Below, piece after piece: positions 1 through 12,604 of a DNA stretch of 64,000 nt. Origin of the DNA: Tetradesmus obliquus. Lineage: Eukaryota > Chlorophyta > Chlorophyceae > Sphaeropleales > Scenedesmaceae. A program made the translations under genes and the position numbers. How positions within the stretch are numbered: position 1 is the first letter of the stretch; each line of letters opens with the position of its first letter. Location of the stretch: NCBI GenBank assembly GCA_030272155.1, contig CP126201.1, positions 4,264,501 to 4,328,500 on the forward strand, given 5' to 3'. The notes below the pieces were generated by a model, which saw nothing but the letters and a program-made list of their open reading frames with translations, had not been told where the DNA came from and searched no databases.

Positions 1-1164
1 CGATCTCTCCCACTTTGGCCGTGAAGATGCTGTTCCTCGTGCTGCGAGCAGAAGTCCCTGCCACATCGCCAAGGACACCATAAACCGAAATAAGCCGTGC
101 TAATGCTGACCCTGATGTTGTACTTCACCAGCTTCGCCAGTCACCAGAAGGGTTGAGGGCTTTTTATTTGAAGAACAGGCATGTTTCACAAGGGTGCCAG
201 CACTCCGAACACTGCTCGCGCATCCCGCAGCCCGTGTTCAGTGCTTGTCAATTGTATTCTTCACCCCGTCCGTGGTATTGCCTGATCTTTTGGCAGCTGC
301 CAAAGCTGGGAGAAACCAATCAGTCTGCAAAGCAGCAGATGATCGCACCCCACCATGATTACCACAGTTCAGACAGTGAGTGACATTAAATTCAACACAG
401 GCACTGCGTCAACACAACGCCAGGTGGCACCCACTGGGTGTATGCATCCATGAAGTAGGATAATCCGCACTGGCAAGATGCCACATCATGTGGCTGCCAC
501 CGCCGCGGCCCGTGGCACAGCCGCAACCCAAGCGTAGATCAAACATGCAACACTACGCACTACGCACTGTACATCTGTAGCTTCCTTGAATAGATCTTGC
601 CCATGCATGTAACCACACAACGTCAGCTACAAGACACATAAGCTGGCAGCCCCGCAAAGCTGCCACGGCTGGTTGCGCAAGACTGTCCCAGCATTTGCGT
701 TTCCGGCATGCTTCACCCCTGGCATCAAACACACTAACAGCTGCTGCTGTGACCGCCACTGCCAGTTGGACAGCTGCCATATGTCATGAGCTTGGTGTGA
801 TGCGCTTTGCTGAAGCTGCACGCCTGCCGGTGCTGCTTCTGCACACACCACCAACCAGTACATGCAACCAGCCGTAGCTGTCTCCAGCATATGACTATGG
901 CTACGGTGCTGTGCCTGCTTCCGCCTTGTGCAGCAGGTGCCGTTAAGCACCATTGATTGCTGCTGTATCAAACTGCATGGCAGCAGTAGGCTGCTGCCGT
1001 TACAGCTGCTGCTGCACCCCTGTCCAAGCCGGCTCTCAAAGACATATCCAGCTCAGCCGTGGAGCAGCTGCCGATTGCTGCTGCTGGCACAGCCCTGGCT
1101 GCTGCAATTCACTGCCAGCAGGGCCCTTTGCCGCCGCCACTGCCGCTGCTGCTGCTGCTGCCGC
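1..1164. other. left flank, no gene resolved
   Basis: The stretch holds short CTG/CAG-rich tracts and no ORF I can assign. On the minus strand a TGTAA motif (TTACA at 1000-1004 on the plus strand), the usual chlorophyte polyadenylation signal, lies about 160 bases past the NDUFA13 stop and may end that transcript. Bases 1-115 read on the minus strand give a short open stretch (…GDVAGTSARSTRNS…) that could be an exon of a gene running off the left edge, but it is too short to support. Confidence 0.4.
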
Positions 1165-2779
1165 CTACTTCAGGACAGGGTCATCAATGCCGAAGGGCGC
1201 TGGGGGAGGGATCCAGCGGCCAGTGGCGCTGTTGCTCTTGCCCACCTCCCAGCCAGGCACCTGCGGCATTTGAGTACATAAGTACGTCAGTACAGAGTTT
1301 TCTGCGCAGCTGAGAGAAGCACCCTTTTTGTGCAATGGGTGCCGCAGTACAGAGCAAGAACGGAAACACAGATGTGCAAGTCAATGCGCAGGCTGCGGTG
1401 ATGCTCGCAGCAACCCTTCCTACGCTTACTGCAACCATATGCTCTGCTGGCTGAAGGTGTGCACATAAACTGCTGCGCATCAGCAGCCACACGCTCTGTG
1501 TGAAACTTTGTAATAAGGTGAGCAGCATCTCCTGCTGCTGAGCACTGTTAGCTGTTGGTGCTGCTGCAGCTATCACCACTAGCTGCATGCATATAGACTG
1601 CTGCCTGCTGCTGCTTGCATACAACTGCTGCTGCCACCACTCACGTCTTTCATGATGCGCGCCTCTGCCTCCCGTGCCCTCTTCTCGTGAGCTACCCACC
1701 TACAGCAGCAACACAATTCACATTGCAAATTGCAGCTCAGCACAACGCGCAGCTACCAGCAGCCAGCATGCAGAAGCACTAATACGCAACACCTTGCAAT
1801 TGAGTCGTGCACTGCTCCATCACTGCTTGCCTGCAACCCCTGGGACACATTTACAAACACATCAGCTCCCTGATGAGCTCCCTCAACTCTACAACTTTGT
1901 TGAAGCAGATTTGCAATTGCTTCGTCCTAAGTGTCCAGGCCAGAGGGTGCCGCGTGATCACGCATTAACCCCCCAAGATTATGCGCCCTAAACCCTGGCA
2001 CACTTGCAGCTCATCTGACAGCCTGCCCCCCTCTGCAGGGAGGGCAGCTGCAGCAGCACCACGTGTGACAAGTCAAAAGCCAGCACAAAGTGTGACAAGT
2101 CAACGGCAAGCCTCACCGGATGTCCTCCTGCAACTCATAAGCTAGCACCCCCAACACACATAACACAAATTGCACAGACATGGCATAAACATGACAGCTG
2201 CTGGGCGTGCCGGCCAGTGCCTCACCGGATGTCCTCCTCTGCCTGCAGCACTGGGATGATTGGCGCACGCATCATCTCCAGCTCACGCAGCCCAGCCCTG
2301 CATACAAAAAGCAACAAACACAAGAACACACGCAGGCAGACAAACTGTTCAGAAAACACCATAGATCATCTCCAGCTCACGCAGCCCAGCCCTGCAAAAG
2401 TGAAGCACCAAACACACAGTAAATTTTGTAACCTTTGTTCGTCGGTGTCTGAGTCTGACACCTCATTCGCCGACAGGGGGATGCAGGCACAGGCACAGGC
2501 ACAAACATGAGCACACGCGCAGGCACCCACACAGGCAGCAGCTGACGTCCAGGCTCAACACGGCGGTTAGCTTCTGCCAGTGATGTGCACCAACAGGTGC
2601 AACCTGAACGCAGCCAGTGCAGTGCGATAATGTGCAGCACATGCAGTGCTGCAGTGCTGCTACATCTTTTGCTAGCAACGTCAGACGCGCTGCACACAAC
2701 GCAACCTGTGCGTACTCAAGCAATGACTGCTGCTGCAGCTGCTGCTGCTGCACTACTGCGCATGCTGCTGCCAGCGCTG

Positions 2780-2812
<33 letters not shown>

Positions 2813-4125
2813 CACCGGTACTCACTTCCTATCTTGGATCAAATGGTACACCTGCAGGGAGACACGCAGTGCAGCACCATGCAGCATCACGTCAGGGCAG
2901 GCTTGCAGCATGCTGCAGCAAAGAAATCAAATAACTAGAAAAAGAAAAGAAAGCTGCGTGGACTCTGCGGCACATACACACACGGCAAGCGATGTACCTG
3001 TGCAATGACTGTAGCGTGCAGCAGCTATGTATTATCTATCGGCTTTCTGCTGTTGCCGAAGCGCTTTCTGCTCGTGCTGCGGGTGTCCCAGCTGCTGCTG
3101 TTGCTCTGCAGAATGAGCTCACGGCTACTCTACTACCGCAGCTACATATGCCGCCACATGCATGCATTGCGGACATGGCAACCCAGCGCTCAGCAGATGC
3201 CCTGTGCGCCCAGCGCCGCGCTGCTGCTGCAGGTAGAGGATAGCACCACGCAGGCCACCGGCAGCAAAGTCCTGTGGCAACAGGAAGCTCTTGTGTTTGT
3301 CTACCACACGCATGTAATAAGAAGGGACACAAGAATTTCCTGTTGAGCCAGAACCATGCTCCTGGTGCCCTCCATGGTGGTGATACACTCAACCCCGAAC
3401 ATAGGATGTCGGGAACAGCCACCGGAACATCCTGTTTCCCCGAAACTTTGCTGCTGGTGTGCTGCATGGTGGAGATAATCTGGGCCTGCAGCAGCGGCGC
3501 CGCTCTGGCCAAACAGGGCATCTGCTGACGGCTGGCATGCCATGTCCGTAGCGCTTGCGCGTGGCTTCCTGGGCCCCCTTCCCTGCTAGACAGCTCAATG
3601 CATGGTGCTGCGCTGCTGCTGGATGTAGCTGCCTTTTCCTGCAAGCCTGCTGGTCAAACGTTGACTTTTGCTCACGTTGTAGTAGCCGTATGCCATGACT
3701 GCCCCGCCGACAGCAAAGATGGCTGCGCCTGTGGGCCCTGTGCTAGGCAATCTGCGCTGGATGCGGATGGATGGGAAGCCACCCACAGGGGGCATGTCCT
3801 GCACAATCGGCATGTCCTTAACGGACTGCGAGATATTGCAGCACAGGTGGTGGCAGCAGGGCAGCACAAACGCGCAGCAGAGAAGGCAGACAACAACAGG
3901 CAGCACAGCAGCAGAAGCAGCAGTGTCAGAGGGGCTAGGGCAGTGCTGCTGGTTCTGCCACACTCTTTGCGTCTGCAGGTATGAAGTTTGGGACAAAGTA
4001 GCTCAATGTACGTGCTGCGAGTGTGCTGGAGGAGCACGTAGTGGGGTGGGAGGGTGACTTGCACTGAGTCTAGCAGATCTGCTCACCGCCATGCCAGGAT
4101 AGCCCCTTTTCAGTGTCTCCGTCAT
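1165..4125 (-). CDS. NDUFA13/GRIM-19, mitochondrial complex I subunit
   Basis: This is an accessory subunit of NADH:ubiquinone oxidoreductase, anchored in the inner mitochondrial membrane by one N-terminal helix. Exons on the minus strand are 4125-4087 (start MTETLKRGYPGMA), 3825-3676 (SVKDMPIVQDMPPVGGFPSI…, then the membrane helix ending AVMAYGYYN), 2297-2226 (…PIIPVLQAEEDIR), 1699-1645 (WVAHEKRAREAEARIMKD) and 1260-1165 (VPGWEVGKSNSATGRWIPPP…stop). The order QDMPPxGG, helix, LQAEED, IMKDVPGW, RWxPP is the NDUFA13 signature seen in plants and animals, and all seen junctions have GT-AG ends. One short exon of about 25 bases, equivalent to the plant VGQGNRI segment, is still missing between 3676 and 2297; the phases demand it. 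The start ATG gives the usual short plant-like N terminus. Splice edges of the third listed exon are duplicated nearby. Family assignment is firm; the microexon is inferred. Confidence 0.93.
2111..2129 (-). repeat. copy of NDUFA13 exon 3' edge with donor
   Basis: The 19 bases repeat 2219-2238, which spans the end of the LQAEEDIR exon and its GTGAGG donor. The copy lies downstream in the intron, as a tandem duplication across the donor would leave it. Confidence 0.6.
2368..2397 (-). repeat. copy of NDUFA13 exon 5' edge with acceptor
   Basis: About 27 bases repeat 2274-2300, the acceptor CAG and the first codons (AGLRELEMM) of the LQAEEDIR exon. The copy lies upstream of the real exon and soon diverges. 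Confidence 0.6.
3185..3535. repeat. imperfect inverted duplication in NDUFA13 intron
   Basis: Plus-strand 3185-3290 resembles the minus strand of 3430-3535 over about 100 bases (shared blocks CAGCAGATGCCCTGT and CACCGGCAGCAAAG/CACCAGCAGCAAAG). A shorter direct copy of part of the unit sits at 3333-3390. The arms are diverged, so this is an old foldback or inverted duplication. I see no terminal features of a transposon. Confidence 0.5.
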
Positions 4126-6044
4126 TTTGCTCCGCTACTGTTTTTACTGTTCGACAATCCAGGCCAGATCGATGCTGATGGTGGCAGCCCCAGACGACCT
4201 CGCTCAGCGTGTGGATGCTGCCACCGTGGCTGTAAGTATATGAAATCTTTTTACAGCAGCATCTCGATGAAAACCTAGCAGCGTGTGTCGTCCCCAAAGA
4301 AGGCCTTTCACTGGCACCCTCACTGGCACCCTGAGCCCCAGACTTTGAACAAAGTATACAGGCGCTGAAACAGCCAAACTCGCTTCTTCCAAATTGTTAT
4401 TACTGTAGGTCTTTGAAAGTCCCAGCACCGTTGAGGAGCGCGGGGATTCGGTTGGCTGTCTTGTATGTGCTGTTGCTGCTGCTGCTGCATGTGCCTACCA
4501 GGGCACATGGATCACGCAGCAAGTTGCGTGATTGATTTGCTCAAGGCCTCGCTTGAGGAAATCAAGCCATATAGGTTGAAAGTATGCTTGTTTGAAAACG
4601 ATGCTTCAAACAACCGCACTTGGTAAAACAGTGCCAACCTACAGCTGGCAGCAGTACAACCGGCAGCTGCACAACAGTTCCTGCACCCCTGCAAGCTGAA
4701 GAATTGATGCTCTGTGGCATTCAAATATAACAATTTGAAGACAAGAAAAATCAAGCGGGACTCCGCGTCGAAAGCACAAACACAGCATGCTCCAAGCTAT
4801 CTGTGTGTCCAATGTTGGTGGGCAAGCAGTGCTTATCATCAGGCAACACGGGCGCATAACGTCCAAGCACTCAACACACACGTTTGGGGTGAGGTTTTAA
4901 CCTGAACGCTCAACCCTAAACCTAGCAGTGCAGAGGGCACGTACACACCCTGCACCCACCATATGCTTCAACCAAAGGCATGCATGTACTGCTGCGAACC
5001 CACCGCTCAAGCAGTGAGCAGAGCCTGATAGGTGACACAATGTTGGCCCACAACAAACATACAAAGTGCCCTGTTAAGGCATCGGTGCAGAATGCTGTTG
5101 CAAACAGTCGTACTGCTAAGTACTGAAAACCTATACATAACATCATGGCTGTCACCCTGGCTGATGGCTCGGCCATTGACACTCCCAATGAGCCTGTCAT
5201 TGGCTTGAAAACGGGCTGTGTTCTCGTCGTGTAACACACAAAACCGTGACAGCCTTGCAAGTGCACAGCGCCATCACCAGCCACAGCAGCACTTCTGGCA
5301 GCAGCAGAGAGCATCTGAGACCTTATCTGGGCATGTTCCTCTCCTCATCTTCACACAAACATAGCTACCATGATGCATGTATGCGCGTGCTGTCCCCACC
5401 CCAACCAAGCCTTGCAAGGCAATTGACCAACCCATGATGTATAGTCGCTGTTGTATGCATGATCATTCAAGACGTTTAGGGCCAAGCACAGCCCACTGCG
5501 GGGAGCAAGCATCTTTGTATGCCCAACACAGCCGCTGCATGGCACTGGAAGATCCCATCAAGCACAGATGCATGCCAAACTGAGCCCCCAAATTATGTGG
5601 TGACTGTCGTGACGTGGTGCTGTCCTCACAGGTGCTGTGTGTGCTGTGTATGCAAGCCCAGCAAAGATTATGCAAGCTGGCACCCTAGCAGCTGAAAGCA
5701 CCACAGCGAGACAGATCCTGGGCTGCGCTGTTGCTCACCGCCTAAGCAAACACTTTGAAACACGGTTCCGTGACCCAGCCACTGTGGTTGTACTTTACAG
5801 CCCACAATGTTAGCGACAAACAAAACAAATCTGCTGATCATCATCTGGCATCAAACACTAGCTGGCAGCGGCAATGCTGCTGACCCTGACACAGCCTACA
5901 CTACTATACTCTACAACACTGCTGCATTTGCAGCAACTTCAGTTTTCAGCATCTGCAGGCCAAGACGCCACACAGGACGAGATGCAGCTGCAGCGTGTCC
6001 CAATGCACCACCTGAAACCGAACGCTACAGCATCCACGCACTCA
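4126..6044. other. intergenic, nothing firm
   Basis: The region lies between the start of NDUFA13 and the end of the 6045-7846 gene, so it probably holds the NDUFA13 promoter and the other gene's 3' UTR. No ORF here shows coherent protein similarity or a plausible chain of splice sites. TTACA near 5795 (TGTAA on the minus strand) could be the polyadenylation signal of the right-hand gene. Confidence 0.4.
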
Positions 6045-6297
6045 TCAACGGCCCCCACCGACCACAACTCGCAAGTCTTCCATGTGCCACATGTTGTGCC
6101 TGCTGTTGCCGCTGCTGCCGCTGCTGCTGCGGATGCTGGCCCCTGAGCCTGCTGCTCCCAGTAACCATAACATGCTGCTGCCGCTGCGCCTCAAGCCATG
6201 CCGCAACCCACGCCAATGCATGCCTCCCCAGCCACATCCCTTTGGTGCATTCACCCCTCCCGCCTCCTCATCTGCCGCAAGTGCGTCAGCATCCTTG

Positions 6298-6333
<36 letters not shown>

Positions 6334-7746
6334 CCGCTGCGTGACACAGCTCCATCTGCTGCTGCTGTGTTTGCTGCTGGATGAGGTGTGTTCGGCGGGT
6401 AACATGTCTCCCTCACACCTGGCTTGTACCCCCAGCGCCGCCGCACCCTTGCAGGATACGCAAATGTGAACAGGACCGCCCACAGAAGTGGCAGCAGCTG
6501 CATTACGTAGCACATCATGATGCCTGCCAGCAGGTTCGTCTCGATCGATATGTTGGCTGCTACCACAGCTACTTGAGCCAGGCCCATTATGACCTGGCAG
6601 ATGATCCAGTTGATGGCAACAGCACGCGCGCAGTGCCGAATGAGCGGCGTGCCCCACACCTGCATACAGCCAGTCAACAAGTGCCACATGGGCAAGTTGA
6701 ACGGTGATTTTATCTCAAAGTGCAGGGGTTCAGCTTGGAAGTCGGAAGCTAATAATAATAGTTAGGATATGGAAGCTGAGAGCTACATCTGGTCCGGCAG
6801 CTGGGTGGCAAGTAGTAGACGCCAGCAGTGAAATGAGGGTTGAGCCCTACATTGGCAGTGAAAGCTGCTGACGAGTGCTGGGGAAGCGAAAAGAGCCCAG
6901 AAGGCGCCCCGCAGACAGCACCACATGCAGCTGCCAAGCTGGCCAGTGCACTGGAAAGCAAGATGGCTGCACAAGAACCAGCCATCTGCGCGACATGCCT
7001 GTATCCATCCAGCATTCTCCTGAGCCCCGCTGCCTGTCATAGCACAGCAAAAACTCTACATACATAGAACCCCCGCTGCCTACCTCCTTGGGGTTCCAGT
7101 CCTGCAAGTACTCCTCGATGAAGTTGCGCTTCAATAAAACCCAGGCTGCCACCTCAGCCGCCACAAACCAGAAGTTTATTATGATAAAAGCTGATCTGTA
7201 TGTGGCTTGAGTGGCTAGGTATGCTGCAGGGGTCATTCCGTAGAACAGCAGTGGCGCTATCACTTCGATGACCTTGGGCCACACCTGCCAGGTGTGGTGC
7301 AGCAGAGGGCAGTTGCGGATAGGGATGGCAGCGAAGTTCATGCTACAGCGTACGGACTGCAGATTGTGCAGCGCAACACTGTAGGCGTTAGCACACGTCA
7401 CATGGGAGGGTGTGATTGATATTGCATGTGCGCTGCTGCTGATGCCTCACGCGACTGAACGGTGCTTGCTGCAAACGCCCCTGCGGGGTGTGGAATTCGC
7501 TGCTGCTTACCTGGCATTGCCCTGCTCTGTGTGCCAGCCCATGCAGTATGAAGCTTGCTGTCAGCAGCCCAGCACAGATTGGAATTGACTGCTTGAAGAT
7601 AACGTCTTGCACGAACACAACCAACACGAGTGTTATGCTCTCCAGCGTGCTTGCTGCAAGCTCCAGCGGATTGTGCTTCGCGTACTGCCACGCCCTGACT
7701 GGCCAGCAAGGCTTGTGCAGCTCTGCAGAACCCTGAGCATCTTGCG

Positions 7747-7794
<48 letters not shown>

Positions 7795-7846
7795 GGTGGT
7801 GGTAGTCCTGCTCATGTTGCTGCTGCACCTCTGGAGAAACCACCAT
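6045..7846 (-). CDS. multi-pass membrane protein, unrecognised
   Basis: Three exons on the minus strand join in phase: 7846-7511, 7356-7084 and 6659-6045, giving about 407 residues. The start ATG (MVVSPEVQQQHEQDYHHHEQ) leads into poly-Gln, then hydrophobic segments near residues 57-85 (STLESITLVLVVFVQDVIF), 125-150 (VIEVIAPLLFYGMTPAAYLA), 160-180 (SAFIIINFWFVAAEVAAWVL) and two more in exon 3 (VAINWIICQVIMGLAQVAVV; LLAGIMMCYVMQLLPLLWAV). A basic RVRRRWGYKPG stretch follows and the tail is Ala/Gly/Ser-rich low complexity, so it is probably cytosolic or stromal. Five to six helices, no recognised catalytic motif. Acceptors are CTGCAG and GTATGCAG|GTG, donors GTAAGC and GTAGGC. I do not recognise the family; an alga-restricted membrane protein is the best description. 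Exon 2 could instead start at 7378, but that breaks phase. Confidence 0.6.
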
Positions 7847-8281
7847 GCTGCCAAATGCTGGTTTCCGGCGCTACGGCACAGGTGTCATAGAGTGCTTGGC
7901 AGCAAGCTCAACAGCTGCATCGTCTGCTATTTTTACTGGAACAGCATCAACGAGGCAACTGCCAGCAGCAATGGCAGTGCAAGTCGTTGCAACATATATC
8001 GTTGAAGACACAGTGAGCTTGGAATGGGTCATCCAAACGCTTTCTCGCACGTGCGTTTTAGGATGAAGTTCGCGGGTGAGGTTGAGGGGGCATACGGACA
8101 GCCAAGTGACACCTCGTGCCTTTGCAGGAACGTTCAACGGCATTTCAAACTTCTATACGACAGACATTGCGCTAAATCACGCATAACGGCAGCACAAGGG
8201 CTAAGCCGCAGGCTAGTGAACGGATAGGCAGTACTCGTTTGCTTCACCGTTTGTCGTCGGGTGTCTTCGAAATAACTCACA

Positions 8282-11200
8282 ATGATGGCTCAAACTATCG
8301 GCCGGAGAGCTGGCATTCAGCCCTTCACCAGCTGCAGGAAATCACCCATGACAGCAGCAGCAGCACTGTCACACCACCAGCGCACCCTACCACGCCCAGC
8401 AGCAGCTGAAAGGTGGCAGGCACAGCAGCAGCACTTCACCATGCCCCAAACACAGCTACAGCTGCAGCAGCAGCAGCAGACGCAGCGGCTGCTCGTGTGC
8501 AGCAGAGCCAGCAGCGGCAGCAGCAGCAGCAGCCCGCAGCAACCCCAGGGCGGCGGAATCCTTGGCTTCTTTGATAGGCTGCCGCCTCGGGTGCAGCTGG
8601 GAATCATGGGAGGACTGCTGTTCATTGGCATGGTGAGTACTGCTTGCTGTGCTGCTGTCAATGGCCCAAACTTGTTACACCCATCCTGCAGCCATGGCCA
8701 GCAGCGCACCCAGTGACTTGCATACAGTGGCTGACGCCTAGGCCAGAGCAGCTAGGCAACACTGCTGTTGCAGTGCACTTACAGCGCAGCATATGTGATT
8801 GAACAGTGGTAATACGTTGCTTTCGGCAGCATCAACAACACGCATGCCAACTGCAAAGCCAAACCTGTCAGGGACCCTATCAGCCTGGAGGCATGCAGAC
8901 TGCATCTGCAAGGTGGGTGTGTACTCTGTAGAACTTTCTACACATGGCCACTGCTGACACTGCTGTCGACTGCCATGTCATGCACTGCCGCTGCCACCCT
9001 CGCCTCTTGTACGTTATTTGTCTTTGCCTTGTTGCAGTTTGTCATCCCCTTCCTGCAGCCCTCATTCATGTATGGCGACACCAGCAAGACAGCGCAGCAG
9101 CAGACCATTACAAACGTCAAGGAGGGGTGAGTCGCAGGCAGCAATGTGGCTGATCTACTCGGCTAGGGTAGCTTGTAACTTATGACTGAGCGCAGCAGTG
9201 CTGTCAGGCAACAACCGCAGCTGCCAGCACACAAGCAGCAGTGCCACCTTGCCTTGCGCCTGACAGGCAGCAGCGTCACAGGCTGAGCTTGCAAGAAACA
9301 CCTCTGTCCCTACAGCTTGCAAGAAACACCTCTGTCCCTACAGCTTGCAAGAAACACCTCTGTCCCTACAGCTTGCAAGAAACACCTCTGTCCCTACAGC
9401 TTGCAAGAAACACCTCTGTGCCTACAGCTTGCAAGAAACACCTCTGTCCCTACAGCTTGCAAGAAACACCTCTGTCCCTACAGCTTGCAAGAAACACCTC
9501 TGTCCCTACAGCTTGCAAGAAACACCTCTGTCCCTACAGCTTGCAAGAAACACCTCTGTCCCTACAGCCAACTCATGTGCTTCATTGGGCGTGCTTCAAC
9601 TTCAAGCGGTGCACTTGCAGTGTTGTCGACAAAGCACAGCTACGTACGCATACCAAGAGGGAGGACTGCTCAGTAGCATGCGTGTTACATGGTCATGACA
9701 TTTAATATGCTGTGTGTCTTGCTGTGCTCTGCTGCTGCGCTGCTCCGTCTTCTGTGTGTTTTGCTGCTGCAGCTCTGTCAGCAGCGAGCCGAAGGTGTAC
9801 AAGCTGCCCTGCTACGTGCCTGGGGCCTCAGAGCTGTACGATTTCCTGCAGGCAAGCAGGCCATGCGCAGCAGACAGATCAACAGGGAGTTTATATACAT
9901 GCAAGCAGTGTACTGCAGCTGCATCACATGGCATGCATCAGACATACGACATATGACATATGACAGGGGATGAATGACATGCAGCATGTTGAGTCACGAA
10001 CAGGCGGGCTAGGGGGCAGTGGTTGTAGCACAGCAGCTCTCCCGTTATGCTGTTTCGCGTGCAGCATGCATGCACATGCGCTGCTGCACGTGCTGACCAT
10101 ACAGCGCACGCATCCATGCGCTGAGCACGGATCTGTGAGCTCTGTCTGGTGAGCACGTTCTTATCGTCGTACTATGAGAGAGGCTAGTTATATGCATAGC
10201 TAACTATGCTTTCTGGACTGACTATGCTTTCTGAACTGACTATGCTTTCTGAACTGAAGCCCTGATCTGTTCTGGTTGCGTTCTTACAACAATTGGGTGC
10301 TTATGTTGACGGGATCAAAGTTCCGTTGACTGCCTGCAGGAGAACTCCATGCCCAAGAAGCTGCCGGACGGCCGCACCGAGAGCCCCGGCTTGCGTACTT
10401 GCTTGTGAGCTTATGTCTCAATAATAGCTTACTGTTGCACTCAACACTTCAACACTTACGTCTCCTTATTGCTTGCAGGAGAACTCCATGCCCAAAAAGC
10501 TGCCAGATGGCCGCACCGAGAGCCCCGGCGTGCTGCGCATCTACCTGAGCTCCCTCATCATCCTGGCGCTGTTTTACGCATGCTCCGCTGTTGTCGGCTT
10601 GATCCTGCGCAGCGTGAGCGTCATCCTGCGCGCAGTGGGCATCGCAGGTGAGGATTGCTGCACCTACGCCTGCGTGACGCTGCACCTACACCTGCGTCCT
10701 GTAGTCAGGCCTGAACAACTGATTTTGGGTGTCTCTTCCTAGTAGAGTGGTGCGTTGGGGTGGAGTTCTTGTGTGATACTGTCTATACCTGAGCTCCCTC
10801 ATCATCCTGGCGCTCTTCTACGCGTGCTCCGCGGTTGTCGGCTTGATCCTGCGCAGCGTGAGCGTCATCCTGCGCGCAGTGGGCATCACAGGTGCGCGCT
10901 TTGATTGTGGCGGCGGCTGCACTCACACCTGTCTCCCTTGTTACATTGCACCCCATCCATACCCTGAGGTTTCCTGCTGAGTTCACTGCACTCCGTTGCG
11001 CAGGCTGAGAGCAGGGCACCTAGCCTGGGCGTTATCCTGCGCGCGGTGTGGGGATCGCAGGCGGGCGTTGTTGCCGGCGCTGCACACGCCAACTCCTGTC
11101 TGCTTCGGCTGGCCCCCGAACGTTGCGTAGGTTGTGCCCCTGCGGTGTGTTGCGGACAGGGATTGATACCTGATGCATGCCCAACGTTGGTTGCTGCTGT

Positions 11201-12556
11201 TGTTGCTGCTGTTGTGCAGGGCCCCCAAAGCCGCAGGAGTGAGGATGCCAGCATGATGCTGGCTGCAGCAGCGTGAGCTGCTGCATGTTTCATGCACTGC
11301 GGAGATGGATGTGCTGGGTGTTGGTGGAGCTGTAAGGCAGGCTTACAGCAGGCTTGGGCATGAATCAGTACAAAAATCAACTGGCAACAGCAGCGCGTGC
11401 TTCGCTTGTAGTTCTGCTAAGATCGCAGACGTTTTGCAGAATTGGCTGAGCACAGCCGGGGCTGTCGCTGACAGAGTCGAATGGTGTGGCAATATGCATA
11501 CAATGACTTTTGTTTCAATACTGATGTGGTGTAACCGCCCCGAATTGAACCCTGTCTTCTTTCATCTGCAGCTCATTATGCTGTCTTCTTGTGTATGGCT
11601 TGTCACCACTAATGGCAGGTGGACGCCAGTGCCTTGTCTTCCACTGCATTTGCCCGTCGAAGTGTTGCTGCCTCTCTGACATAAACTCAACGCTATGAGT
11701 AGTCCTCTTGTATCTTGAGCAGTCGTAAGGCAATACTGCGTCTCCTAGATGCGTGAGTGAGCAACTGTTGCATTCAGCTATTGCAAACTGTGTTTACATG
11801 CCAATGCAACCTTTTTACTGCGTGCGCGCAGCTTGAAGCGGCGCTGTTCGCGCCGGTGACAGTACCGGAATGACAGGAAAACCGCGGTGTGCAATCCGGC
11901 TCTCTCTACACTCATGCAGCCTATTACCTATGAATGCAGTTTAGACTGCTTGATGTTCATAGTCTGATCTACAGCGCTGCCACCGAGTCTGCTTTGAAAC
12001 GATTGCAGGCAGCTGCTGCGTGCACTCCATATCTCACCGCCGTACCAACACCGTGTGACATCATATCGGCTCATCAAAGCTTGACGTGTTACATAGCAAC
12101 AGGCGACAGCGGTGGCTGAGGCCACAGCAGAGCGGTACAACCTTTACGCGCCAACTCCCGCGGAGCACGCAGGATGGCACACAACACCAACACATACGCA
12201 TTTTCGGAACCTACAAACCTTTCGTGGTCTCCAGGTGGGGCCATGCTCAGCCACCCGGCAATGCTGCATAGCGCCCGCCCAGAGCAGCCACTGCAGTACT
12301 GCCGCCTTCGTTTAGCGTAAGCTTGCAGGGGGCGTAGTTCGTGGCTGATCCAGTTGCAACTGTATTTACAGCAGCTTCTACTGATTGCTTGCAGAGCTCG
12401 TGATGAGCATGAAGCACACCTTTGAGAAGCAGTATGCCAGGGACAAGCTGGTGGACATCCTGTACAATGAGCAGCGGCGTGTCAGAAGGGCCGTGCCTGG
12501 CCCCGTGGAGGGCTATCACCACCGTGGGTTACGAGCTGACGCGCCTATGATATCAG

Positions 12557-12604
<48 letters not shown>

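Noticed and set aside
9288..9567. CRISPR-like array
   Set aside because: The 28-bp units follow each other without spacers and the DNA is eukaryotic nuclear, so it is a minisatellite.
9241..9705. Repetitive 117-154 residue ORFs in three frames
   Set aside because: They arise because a 28-bp stop-free repeat cycles through all frames; no independent coding evidence.
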